The position numbers and the translations under genes are program-made. From NCBI GenBank assembly GCA_018262135.1, contig JAGTSD010000125.1, positions 1 through 5,935 of the forward strand: 5,935 bases of DNA, read 5' to 3'. This document shows positions 1 to 5,872 of this stretch, in pieces (positions within the stretch are counted from its first letter, which is position 1; the number at the start of each line of letters is the position of its first letter). Origin of the DNA: Pseudomonadota bacterium. GTDB taxonomy: Bacteria > Pseudomonadota > Gammaproteobacteria > Competibacterales > Competibacteraceae. The notes under the pieces were generated by a model that did not search any database, was not told where the DNA came from, and worked only from the letters and a program-made list of their open reading frames with translations.

Positions 1-1168
1 AATCGTCCATGTCCACGTCGCGCTTGTTGGCGCGAGCGGCGAACAGGGCGGCCTCGTTGACCAGGTTGGCCAGATCGGCGCCGGAGAAACCCGGCGTGCC
101 CCGGGCGATCACCGAGGGCTTGACGTTGTCGGACAACGGCACCTTGCGCATGTGGACCTTGAGGATCTGCTCGCGCCCGCGCACGTCGGGCAAAGGCACG
201 ACCACCTGCCGGTCGAAACGGCCTGGCCGGAGCAACGCCGGGTCGAGCACGTCGGGCCGGTTGGTGGCGGCGATGACGATAATGCCCTCGTTGCCCTCGA
301 AGCCGTCCATCTCCACCAGCAGTTGATTCAGGGTTTGCTCGCGCTCGTCATGGCCGCCGCCCAGGCCCGCACCGCGATGCCGGCCCACGGCATCAATTTC
401 GTCAATGAAGATGATGCAGGGCGCATGCTTCTTGGCCTGTTCGAACATGTCGCGCACCCGCGAAGCGCCGACGCCGACGAACATTTCCACGAAATCGGAA
501 CCGGAGATCGAGAAGAACGGCACTTTCGCCTCGCCGGCGATAGCCTTGGCCAGCAGGGTCTTGCCGGTGCCAGGGGAACCGACCATCAGCACGCCGCGCG
601 GAATCTTGCCGCCGAGTTTCTGGAACTTGCTGGGATCGCGCAGGAACTCCACCAGTTCGAAGACTTCCTCCTTGGCCTCGTCCACTCCGGCGACATCGGC
701 AAAAGTGACCTTGATCTGGTCCTCGCCCATCATCCGGGCGCGTGATTTGCCGAACGACATCGCGCCCCGGCCCGCACCGCCACCCTGCATCTGCCGCAGG
801 AAAAACACCCAGATGCCGATCAGCAGCAGCATCGGGAACCAACTGATGAAGATCTGCATCAGCAGGCCCTGCTTCTCCGGCGGCTGGCCTTCGATCTCCA
901 CGCCGTGGTTGAGCAACTCGCCGATCATCGGGCTGTTGTCGGTTTCCGGGCTGTAGGTGGTGAAGCGTTCGCCGCTGTCGGTTCGGCCCTGGATGGTGCG
1001 GCCATCAATCGTCACCTGCTTGATTCGCCCCTGTTTAGCGTCTTGCAGGAATTGCGAGTAGGACATCTGAGCAGTCGGCGCCACCTTGGGGCCGAAGCTG
1101 TTGAACACCGACATCAGCACCACCGCGATGACCACCCACAACAGGATGTTCTTGACCATGTCGTTCAA
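1..1168 (-). CDS. ftsH: ATP-dependent zinc metalloprotease FtsH (N-terminal part, cut by left edge)
   Basis: FtsH is a hexameric inner-membrane AAA+ protease that degrades misassembled membrane proteins and short-lived regulators. The 389 visible codons give TM1 at residues 7-24, a periplasmic domain, TM2 at about 103-124, then the AAA+ module: Walker A GSPGTGKT at 197-204, pore motif FVGVGA at 230-235, Walker B IIFIDEID at 252-259, and the second region of homology [10 protein letters not shown]...LRPGRFDR at 301-320 with arginine fingers R314 and R317. The zinc site HEXXH, expected near residue 419, and the rest of the protease domain lie beyond position 1, so proteolytic competence cannot be judged. 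I chose the TTG at 1168 as start because GAGGTG lies six bases upstream; it gives MNDMVKN, like related proteins. ATG at 1159 and GTG at 1177 are in-frame alternatives. Walker A has Ser where FtsH nearly always has Pro (GPPGTGKT). The gene lies 69 bases downstream of rlmE and is probably cotranscribed with it. Confidence 0.97.
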   Translation of the reverse strand, partial: MNDMVKNILLWVVIAVVLMSVFNSFGPKVAPTAQMSYSQFLQDAKQGRIKQVTIDGRTIQGRTDSGERFTTYSPETDNSPMIGELLNHGVEIEGQPPEKQGLLMQIFISWFPMLLLIGIWVFFLRQMQGGGAGRGAMSFGKSRARMMGEDQIKVTFADVAGVDEAKEEVFELVEFLRDPSKFQKLGGKIPRGVLMVGSPGTGKTLLAKAIAGEAKVPFFSISGSDFVEMFVGVGASRVRDMFEQAKKHAPCIIFIDEIDAVGRHRGAGLGGGHDEREQTLNQLLVEMDGFEGNEGIIVIAATNRPDVLDPALLRPGRFDRQVVVPLPDVRGREQILKVHMRKVPLSDNVKPSVIARGTPGFSGADLANLVNEAALFAARANKRDVDMDD

Positions 1169-1174
1169 GGCACG

Positions 1175-1180
1175 CACCTC
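1175..1180 (-). promoter_or_regulatory. Ribosome binding site deciding the ftsH TTG start
   Basis: GAGGTG on the minus strand ends six bases before the TTG at 1168. For the downstream ATG at 1159 the spacing would be 15 bases, which is too long, and the in-frame GTG at 1177 lies inside the motif itself. This favours TTG as the translation start of ftsH. Confidence 0.65.
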
Positions 1181-1237
1181 AACTTGCGCAACTGCAAAAA
1201 GAAAATGGTTTGAAAGTCGCGGAATTTTTAGACCCGC

Positions 1238-1858
1238 TCACCCGCGATAGTTCCTGGCCAGCAGGTATTGCTCGGCGCTGCGGGCGCGCGAGGCTTTGGG
1301 CTTGCGAATCGCCACCGTAGCGAACGCGGCGCGCAGTTCGCGCAGAAATGGGTCGAAACCCTCGCCCTGAAACGCCTTGGTCAGAAAATCGCCGCCGGGC
1401 CGCAGACAGCGCCGGGCAAAATCCAGAGCCAGTTCGGCCAGATACATCCCGCGCGGCTGATCCACCGCCTTGATGCCACTGGTATTGGGAGCCATGTCGG
1501 AGATTACAAGGTCTGCTGGCCGGCCGTTCAGCGCATTCAGCAACCGTTCCAGCACCGCCGCCTCGCGGAAATCGCCCTCGATGAAGTCCACGCCAGGCAA
1601 CGGCTCCATCGGCAGGATGTCCAGCGCGATCACTACACCGTGTCCGCCCACGAACCGCGCGGCCAGTTGCGACCAGCCGCCCGGCGCGGCGCCCAGGTCC
1701 ACCACTATCTGGCCGGGTCGCAGCAGATGGTCCTTCTCGTGGATTTCCAGCAGCTTGTACGCGGCGCGGGAGCGATAGCCTTCCGCTTGGGCGCGCTTGA
1801 CGTACTCATCGGTGAAATGCTCCCGCAGCCAGCGGGCGCTGCTTTTACTGCGGGCCAT
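1238..1858 (-). CDS. rlmE: 23S rRNA (uridine-2552 2'-O)-methyltransferase RlmE (FtsJ/RrmJ)
   Basis: RlmE transfers a methyl group from S-adenosylmethionine to the 2'-O of U2552 in the A loop of 23S rRNA, a late step in 50S subunit assembly. The 206-residue product is close to the 209 residues of the E. coli enzyme. The SAM-binding motif DLGAAPGGW is at 54-62. The family's K-D-K-E catalytic tetrad is complete: K35 (in RAAYK), D121 (in ISDMAPN), K161 (in FLTKAFQG) and E196 (in RSAEQYL). I chose the ATG at 1858, giving [10 protein letters not shown], because the family starts this way; an upstream in-frame ATG at 1909 would add 17 residues of low-complexity sequence. No strong Shine-Dalgarno precedes the chosen start. 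Its first 14 bases overlap the end of the small membrane-protein gene, so translational coupling is likely. ftsH follows after 69 bases, as in E. coli. Confidence 0.96.
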   Translation of the reverse strand: MARSKSSARWLREHFTDEYVKRAQAEGYRSRAAYKLLEIHEKDHLLRPGQIVVDLGAAPGGWSQLAARFVGGHGVVIALDILPMEPLPGVDFIEGDFREAAVLERLLNALNGRPADLVISDMAPNTSGIKAVDQPRGMYLAELALDFARRCLRPGGDFLTKAFQGEGFDPFLRELRAAFATVAIRKPKASRARSAEQYLLARNYRG

Positions 1859-2117
1859 TCGGCGGTTGTTCCCGGTCGCGGGCGGCCCGTTGCAGGACGT
1901 CGCGAGCACGGATCACGATCCAGAGCATCCCCAGCAGGCCATAGCTTGCCAGCACCAGCAGTTGTGCCAACAGACTGTCCAGCAAGCGTCCCTGGACGAG
2001 CAGCAGCAGTACGCCGACCACCAGGATGATCGCCAGGTCCAGCTTGACCTCGTTCAGCGGGCTGGGGGCTACCGTCATGCCCTTGCCGCCGGTTACACTG
2101 CGTGAATTTTCAGCCAT
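1845..2117 (-). CDS. Small two-helix membrane protein of unknown function
   Basis: I do not recognise a family. The 90-residue product has a short polar N-terminus, two hydrophobic stretches at about 26-42 ([17 protein letters not shown]) and 49-69 (ending in GMLWIVIR), separated by a short turn QGRLLDS, and a polar C-terminal tail rich in Arg, Asp and Pro. Two antiparallel membrane helices with both ends in the cytoplasm are likely. The TAA stop overlaps the rlmE start by 14 bases, which argues for a real gene at the head of the rlmE-ftsH unit. Start choice is uncertain: ATG at 2117 has a weak GAGAAG eight bases upstream, while ATG at 2078 gives [11 protein letters not shown] and keeps both helices. 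If the first is used, only 14 bases separate it from divergent yhbY. Function cannot be stated; a role near FtsH in the membrane would be guesswork. Confidence 0.72.
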   Translation of the reverse strand: MAENSRSVTGGKGMTVAPSPLNEVKLDLAIILVVGVLLLLVQGRLLDSLLAQLLVLASYGLLGMLWIVIRARDVLQRAARDREQPPNGPQ

Positions 2118-2131
2118 CGCGGTAACTTCTC

Positions 2132-2428
2132 GTGTTCGCGCTCACCCATCCGCAGAAGCGTCATCTCAAGGCCCTGGCCCATCCTCGCAAGCCGGTCGTG
2201 ATCGTCGGCGATAGCGGCGTTACCTCGGCAGTCCTGCACGAAATCCTGCTGGCGCTCGATCATCACGAACTGATCAAAATCCGGGTCAACGCCGAGGATC
2301 GCGAAGCGCGCGAGGCCATGATCGAGAAGATTTGCGCGACGACCGAAGCGGCGCTGGTCCAGCGGGTTGGCCATGTCGCTACGCTATTTCGGCGCAACCC
2401 CGAAGCGCCGCGCATCGAACTGCCGTAA
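2132..2428 (+). CDS. yhbY: YhbY-family RNA-binding protein (CRM domain)
   Basis: YhbY is a small single-domain CRM protein that associates with pre-50S ribosomal particles and is thought to help ribosome assembly. The 98-residue product matches the family length (97 in E. coli) and is co-linear throughout: helix QKRHLKALAHPRKPVV at 8-23, the RNA-contacting GxxG loop as GDSG at 26-29, the hallmark LDHHELIKI near residues 42-50, then a helix with EDREAREAMIEKI, and a final strand ATLFRRNP. The start is GTG at 2132; an in-frame TAA at 2123 excludes any earlier start, and the homology begins at once. The Shine-Dalgarno is poor. The gene is divergent from the membrane-protein/rlmE/ftsH unit, the neighbourhood seen in E. 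coli. Because the gap is so short, its promoter must lie within the neighbouring coding sequence; I found no convincing one. Confidence 0.94.
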   Translation: MFALTHPQKRHLKALAHPRKPVVIVGDSGVTSAVLHEILLALDHHELIKIRVNAEDREAREAMIEKICATTEAALVQRVGHVATLFRRNPEAPRIELP

Positions 2429-2457
2429 GCGGCGCAGCTGTCTGAAAAAATCAAGGA

Positions 2458-2545
2458 TGGTGCTGGTGGTGGGACTCGAACCCACAAGGCCCGTCAAGGC
2501 CGCAGGATTTTAAGTCCTGTGTGTATACCATTCCACCACACCAGC
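2458..2545 (-). tRNA. tRNA-Leu (anticodon UAA), class II, CCA encoded
   Basis: Read on the minus strand, the acceptor strands GCTGGTG (2545-2539) and CACCAGC (2468-2462) pair fully, followed by discriminator A at 2461 and encoded CCA at 2460-2458. The anticodon arm is CAGGA / CTTAAAA / TCCTG at 2519-2503, giving anticodon UAA. The T arm is GTGGG / TTCGAGT / CCCAC. The long variable arm has a GGCC/GGCC stem, as expected of class II leucine tRNAs. The D loop keeps the invariant GG pair, but the D arm (GGAATGGTATACACA) departs a little from the usual bacterial GGAATTGGTAGACGC. Total length is 88 bases with CCA. A run of six T on the minus strand at 2450-2445, seven bases after CCA, may aid termination. 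Confidence 0.95.
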
Positions 2546-2580
2546 ACGAGGCTTCAATTGAATGAAACCGGCAATCCAGG

Positions 2581-2609
2581 ATTCTATCCATGATTACGGG
2601 AAATACCAA
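2581..2609 (-). promoter_or_regulatory. Candidate sigma70 promoter for tRNA-Leu
   Basis: On the minus strand TTGGTA (2609-2604) and TAGAAT (2586-2581) are separated by exactly 17 bases. The -10 box matches consensus in five of six positions and the -35 in four of six. Transcription would start near 2574, leaving a leader of about 29 bases before the tRNA 5' end at 2545. The position upstream of a lone tRNA gene supports it; it has not been tested. Confidence 0.55.
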
Positions 2610-2629
2610 GGAGAGCCCAAAATACCCCT

Positions 2630-2662
2630 GTGAATAGGATTGCCAAAGGCAACCCTATTCAC
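2630..2662 (-). terminator. Hairpin downstream of the fumarase gene, probable terminator
   Basis: A 33-base inverted repeat: GTGAATAGG-A-TTGCC, loop AAA, GGCAA-C-CCTATTCAC, that is 14 base pairs interrupted by one A/C mismatch. It begins 12 bases after the fumarase stop on the minus strand. The tail after the hairpin on that strand (AGGGGTATTTTGG) has only a short T stretch, so termination may be imperfect or the hairpin may mainly protect the mRNA 3' end. It also separates fumarase transcription from the tRNA promoter. The rest of 2546-2673 holds the tRNA promoter and nothing else I can identify. Confidence 0.55.
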
Positions 2663-2673
2663 GTTGCCAGTCC

Positions 2674-4188
2674 TTACGCCTCCACCACCGGAATCTTGCC
2701 AATCCTGGCCTGCCACTCGCGCGGGCCGGTCTTGTGGACGCTGGAACCCTTGGCGTCCACCGCCACCGTCACTGGCATGTCCTTGACCTCGAATTCGTAA
2801 ATCGCCTCCATGCCGAGGTCCTCAAACGCCAGCACCTTGGCCGCCTTGATCGCCTTGGACACCAGATAGGCCGCGCCGCCGACCGCCATCAGATACACCG
2901 CCTGGTTATCCTTGATCGCCTCAATCGCCGTCGGACCGCGCTCGGCCTTGCCGACCATGCCCAGCAAACCGGTCTGTTCCAGCATCTGGCGGGTGAACTT
3001 GTCCATGCGGGTCGCCGTCGTCGGGCCAGCGGGACCGACCACCTCGTCGCGCACCGGGTCTACCGGGCCGACGTAGTAGATGAAGCGGTTGGTGAAGTCC
3101 ACCGGCAGCTTCTGGCCGGCGCTCAGCATGTCGGTCATCCGCTTGTGGGCAGCGTCGCGGCCGGTCAGCAGCTTGCCATTGAGCAGCAGCACCTCGCCCG
3201 GCTTCCAACTCGCCACCTCGGCGCGGGTGACCGTAGCCAGATCCACCCGGCGGGCGTTAGTCGGCGCGTAGGTCAGCTTCGGCCAGTCGTCCAGACTCGG
3301 CGGATCGAGCTTGGCCGGGCCGCTGCCATCCAGGTGGAAATGGGCGTGGCGGGTGGCGGCGCAGTTTGGCACCATCGCAATCGGCAGATTGGCGGCGTGG
3401 GTGGGATAGTCGAGCACTTTGACATCGAGGACGGTAGTCAAACCACCGAGACCCTGCGCGCCGATGCCGAGCGCATTGACCTTCTCATACAGTTCGATGC
3501 GCAGTTCCTCGGCGCGATTCTTCGGGCCACGGGCGATCAGTTCCTGAATGTCCACCGGGGCCATCAGCGATTCCTTGGCCAGCATGAACGCTTTCTCCGG
3601 CGTGCCGCCGATGCCGATGCCAAGAATGCCCGGTGGACACCAGCCCGCGCCCATCAGCGGCACGGTCTTCAGCACCCAGTCCACCAGATCGTCGGACGGA
3701 TTCAACATGGCGAACTTGGACTTGGCCTCGGAACCGCCGCCCTTGGCTGCGCAGATCACCTCGACGTGGTGACCGGGGACGATTTCGTAATGCACGACGG
3801 CCGGGGTATTATCCTTCGAATTCTGGCGCTTGCCCGCCGGGTCGCGCAGCACCGAAGCGCGCAGCTTGTTGTCGGGGTTCATATAGGCGCGGCGCACGCC
3901 CTCATCCACCATCTCCTGCACCGATAGTTGGGCGTCCCAATGCACGTCCATACCGACCTTGAGGAACACCAGCGCGATGCCGGTATCCTGACAGATCGGG
4001 CGGTGACCCTCGGCGCACATCCGTGAGTTGATCAGAATCTGCGCGATGGCGTCCTTGGCCGCCGGGCTTTCCTCGCGCTCGTAGGCTGCCGCCAGCGCCT
4101 TGATATAGTCAACCGGATGGTAGTAACTGATGTACTGGAAGGCGTCGGCGATGGATTGGATAAAGTCTTCTTGGCGGATGGTGGTCAT
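2674..4188 (-). CDS. Class I fumarate hydratase ([4Fe-4S]-dependent)
   Basis: This enzyme interconverts fumarate and (S)-malate in the TCA cycle in the cytoplasm, using an oxygen-sensitive [4Fe-4S] cluster instead of the purely protein active site of FumC. The product has 504 residues, the length of the Pseudomonas-type enzyme and shorter than E. coli FumA (548). The likely cluster ligands are C66 in RPICQDTG, C184 in GAGWCPPG and C276 in PNCAATRHAH. The N-terminal alpha domain runs to about residue 290; the C-terminal beta domain from about 330 carries LTGRDAAHKR (341-350), YYVGPVDPVR (371-380) and GPTTATRMDKFTR (388-400). I chose ATG at 4188, giving MTTIRQEDFIQSI, because GGGAG lies six bases upstream and the family starts there; extension to 4236 would add 16 residues read through a leader hairpin. 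The gene appears complete and monocistronic. The family also includes L(+)-tartrate dehydratases, but full-length co-linearity with known fumarases makes fumarase much more likely. Confidence 0.96.
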   Translation of the reverse strand: MTTIRQEDFIQSIADAFQYISYYHPVDYIKALAAAYEREESPAAKDAIAQILINSRMCAEGHRPICQDTGIALVFLKVGMDVHWDAQLSVQEMVDEGVRRAYMNPDNKLRASVLRDPAGKRQNSKDNTPAVVHYEIVPGHHVEVICAAKGGGSEAKSKFAMLNPSDDLVDWVLKTVPLMGAGWCPPGILGIGIGGTPEKAFMLAKESLMAPVDIQELIARGPKNRAEELRIELYEKVNALGIGAQGLGGLTTVLDVKVLDYPTHAANLPIAMVPNCAATRHAHFHLDGSGPAKLDPPSLDDWPKLTYAPTNARRVDLATVTRAEVASWKPGEVLLLNGKLLTGRDAAHKRMTDMLSAGQKLPVDFTNRFIYYVGPVDPVRDEVVGPAGPTTATRMDKFTRQMLEQTGLLGMVGKAERGPTAIEAIKDNQAVYLMAVGGAAYLVSKAIKAAKVLAFEDLGMEAIYEFEVKDMPVTVAVDAKGSSVHKTGPREWQARIGKIPVVEA

Positions 4189-4194
4189 GCTGTG

Positions 4195-4199
4195 CTCCC
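4195..4199 (-). promoter_or_regulatory. Ribosome binding site of the fumarase gene
   Basis: GGGAG on the minus strand ends six bases before the ATG at 4188, an ideal spacing. It favours this start over the in-frame upstream codon at 4236, whose extension would be read through the leader inverted repeat. Confidence 0.7.
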
Positions 4200-4212
4200 A
4201 TGGCGAGGAATG

Positions 4213-4230
4213 GGGCGCGGGACCGCGCCC
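4213..4230. repeat. Perfect GC-rich inverted repeat in the fumarase leader
   Basis: GGGCGCGG at 4213-4220 and CCGCGCCC at 4223-4230 are perfect reverse complements separated by two bases. It lies 25 bases upstream of the fumarase start codon, and between the candidate transcription start (about 4246) and the ribosome binding site. In RNA it would form a stable hairpin near the 5' end of the mRNA (a realistic loop opens one or two closing pairs). It may stabilise the transcript or be an operator at the DNA level; neither is shown. Confidence 0.6.
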
Positions 4231-4252
4231 GGACATTGTTATGGCGGGCGCT

Positions 4253-4261
4253 ATTTTAACA
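4253..4261 (-). promoter_or_regulatory. Candidate extended -10 promoter for fumarase
   Basis: On the minus strand TGT-TAAAAT reads as an extended -10 element (TGn plus a five-of-six match to TATAAT). No good -35 box is found at 16-18 bases upstream, which is tolerated with an extended -10 motif. The start would fall near 4246, giving a leader of about 58 bases. An AT patch in an otherwise GC-rich gap supports it. Confidence 0.4.
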
Positions 4262-4287
4262 GCATTCCCCCGAGGGGCGGCGATGCT
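4261..4287. repeat. Imperfect inverted repeat upstream of the fumarase promoter
   Basis: AGCAT (4261-4265) pairs with ATGCT (4283-4287), and inside it CCCC (4267-4270) pairs with GGGG (4274-4277), with an uneven internal loop. It abuts the candidate -10 element and covers the place where a -35 box would be, so a regulator binding site is possible. As RNA it could also be the first hairpin of a plus-strand transcript ending at 4405. Confidence 0.35.
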
Positions 4288-4374
4288 CCGTTACCGTGAA
4301 AGCCCCCGGATCCAAGAAGCGTTTTTGGCCAGCCTCTGGCGAGCTAACCGGTTGAAAACCAACCATCATCCCTG

Positions 4375-4405
4375 CCCCTCTCCCGCAAGCGGGCGAGGGG
4401 TTTTT
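4375..4405 (+). terminator. GC-rich hairpin followed by T5 (intrinsic-terminator shape, REP-like sequence)
   Basis: CCCCTC-T-CCCGC at 4375-4386 pairs with GCGGG-C-GAGGGG at 4389-4400 with a single T/C mismatch, followed by TTTTT at 4401-4405. This is the form of a Rho-independent terminator on the plus strand, yet no plus-strand gene lies upstream in the window. The stem (CCCTCTCCCGC...GCGGG-GAGGGG) also resembles a short intergenic repeat common in GC-rich gammaproteobacterial genomes, so it may be a REP-type element. It could block antisense transcription into the reductase gene or, through the hairpin alone, protect the 3' end of that gene's mRNA. Confidence 0.55.
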
Positions 4406-4454
4406 AGACAGTCTCTACGATTGTGAGGCGCTCAGAGACATCGGCGCCTGAGCG

Positions 4455-5790
4455 TCACTTCTTCGCGTTCTTGATCAGGAAGTCGAGCACCAGCTTCTTT
4501 TCCTCCTCGTTGAGCCCGGCGCGCGGGAACATGCTCTGGGTGATGCCAAGCCACTGCTTTTCGGTGAACTGACCCACATCGCGCGGGCCATGGCAGACGG
4601 TGCAGCGCTGGTAGAAGATCTTCTCGCCTGGGGTCAGCGAGGCAGTGGCCTTCTCGCGCAGCGCCACGGCACGCTCCAAGCCGAAGAACTTCTCGTCGAA
4701 TTTCAACTCCTGGTCGCCGGTGATCGGCGGCGGCTCGAAGGCGCGACTGCCGCCGGGATCGGCATCGGTGCACTTGCGCAGCGAGGCCAGGCAGGTATTG
4801 GCTGTGGTCGCCTGAGTCAGTCCGCTCGATGGGCGAGACGAGGTGACGAAATTGATCAGTCCGTTGTTGCAGCGGCCCTTGCTGTCGATCTGCGGCCAAG
4901 CGCCCTCATACAGGCTGACCACGCCGGGCATGATCTTGTCGGAGACGCGCGCGCCGACGACCATCGCCCCGCGCTCGTTGTACAGCTCAACGAGATCGCC
5001 GTCCGCGATGCCGCGCTCCTTGGCGTCCTCGACGCTGATCGTCAGCGGCTCGCGGGTCTGCACCGTGTAGTGCTTGCGCAGCGACTCGGAGTTGTTCATC
5101 TGCGAGTGCAGCCGCCAGTACGGGTGCGGGCTAACGACGTGCAACTGCCCTTTCTTCGCATTGCCCAGGTACTCGCCAGGCTCGAGCCACTTGGGCATCG
5201 GCGGCATGTCGGGCAGGTTCATTTTCTCGACCGTGGCCGAGTACATCTCGATCTTGCCGGTCGGGGTGTGCAGCGGGTTCTTCTGTGGATCGTCGCGGAA
5301 GTTGCTGTGGCGCACCCACTGGTGCGCCTCCGGTGGCACCTTGATCGGCGCCATGCCCACTTCCCAGAACTGCTCGAAAGGCATGTTGGCCGCCGCCGAG
5401 CAGCCGGTGTAGCCAGCCTTGATGTAGTCCATCTGCGTCTTGCCTTCGGTGAAGGCGTATTCGACGCCGCACAGCGCCGCGAGCCGGCGGAAAATCTCGA
5501 AGTCGTCGAGCGCCTCGCCCACAGGGGCGATCACCTGCTTCATCGCGAACACCTTGTCGATGTTGTAGGTGCCACCCGTGGAGATGTCGTTGCGCTCCAT
5601 CGTCGTGGTGGCTGGCAGCACGATGTCGGCCCAGCGCGCCGAGCCGTTCCACCAGCAGTCTTGGCAGATGATCGTGTCGACGTCGGCGATGGCGCGCGCC
5701 AGTTCGTTCAGGTCCTGCTGGTGCGAGTAGGCGTTGTTGCCGGCGTTGTAGATCAGCTTGATCTTCGGGTAGGTGTACTTGCTGCCGTTG
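4455..5790 (-). pseudogene. TorA/DMSO-reductase-family molybdoenzyme with C-terminal cytochrome c domain, 3' half, IS-interrupted
   Basis: Enzymes of this family are periplasmic bis-MGD molybdoenzymes that reduce TMAO, DMSO or related S/N-oxides as terminal electron acceptors. About 445 codons remain. They begin inside the catalytic domain (GSKYTYPKIKLIYNAGNN), continue through DIVLPATTTMERNDI (TorA/DorA have the same ADIVLPATT-ERNDI block) and into the C-terminal cofactor-binding domain (HVVSPHPYWRLHSQMNN, EDAKERGIADGDLVELYNERG). After SLRKC the protein continues with an Ala/Pro linker and a small haem domain with CTVCH at 4590-4604, then QWLGITQSMFPRAGLNEEEKKLVLDFL, similar to the monohaem tail of TorC-like cytochromes; the Met at 4530-4532 is a possible sixth ligand. 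The frame is free of internal stops, but upstream it runs into the insertion element and stops at 5823-5825. No ATG, GTG or TTG occurs in frame before GTG at 5621. The signal peptide, Mo ligand and the N-terminal half are missing here. The exact substrate cannot be told. Confidence 0.88.
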
Positions 5791-5815
5791 GGTAGTGTTC
5801 TAGACTTGGATGTGC
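5791..5815 (+). repeat. Putative left terminal inverted repeat of the insertion sequence
   Basis: The first bases after the break in reductase homology, GGTAGTGTTCTAGACTTGG, have the GGT-start typical of IS1-family ends. The length is set to the family's usual 20-25 bases; the partner repeat is not in the window, so neither the exact extent nor the pairing can be confirmed. Confidence 0.45.
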
Positions 5816-5859
5816 TATATTTTTAACCTTGAATTAAATTGGGTATTTTTAATCTTTTT

Positions 5860-5865
5860 AAGGAG
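5860..5865 (+). promoter_or_regulatory. Ribosome binding site of the IS-encoded ORF
   Basis: AAGGAG lies seven bases before the ATG at 5873. The strong Shine-Dalgarno in an AT-rich leader fixes the start of the InsA-like ORF. Confidence 0.75.
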
Positions 5866-5872
5866 TTTCAAT

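Noticed and set aside
152..745. Plus-strand open frame (197 codons) opposite ftsH
   Set aside because: It is a shadow of the AAA+ domain of ftsH, whose motifs are all intact on the minus strand.
1859..1909. Upstream extension of rlmE to an in-frame ATG at 1909
   Set aside because: The added 17 residues are not part of the family, which begins at the MARSKSS-type sequence; the extension overlaps the neighbouring gene further.
1268..2029. Plus-strand open frame (253 codons) opposite rlmE
   Set aside because: It is antisense to rlmE with its complete catalytic tetrad and also crosses the membrane-protein gene; no recognisable domain.
2422..2450. Small GCCG/CGGC hairpin at the yhbY stop as a terminator
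   Set aside because: A four-base-pair stem followed on the plus strand by an A-run, not a T-run; not convincing as an intrinsic terminator.
2734..3927. Long plus-strand open frame (397 codons) across the fumarase gene
   Set aside because: It is antisense to a gene with full-length homology and cluster-ligand cysteines; its His/Arg/Gln-rich translation is typical of the antisense frame of a GC-rich gene.
4189..4236. Upstream extension of fumarase to an in-frame start at 4236
   Set aside because: It adds 16 residues not found in the family, reads through the leader inverted repeat, and lies close to the predicted transcription start; ATG 4188 has a well-placed ribosome binding site.
4411..4449. 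Overlapping short inverted repeats GTCTCT/AGAGAC and AGGCGC/GCGCCT just after the reductase stop
   Set aside because: Six-base stems with large loops and no T-run on the minus strand; they cannot form together as simple hairpins and are likely chance.
4590..5795. Long plus-strand open frame (401 codons) across the reductase fragment
   Set aside because: It is antisense to the TorA-like coding sequence, has an Arg/Val/His-rich low-complexity translation, and matches no family I know.
5806..5853. Possible promoter for the IS ORF (TTGGAT with TTGAAT 17 bases on, or TTTAAT)
   Set aside because: The hexamers match consensus poorly and AT-rich DNA gives many such hits; a promoter is expected in this part of the element but I cannot pick one.
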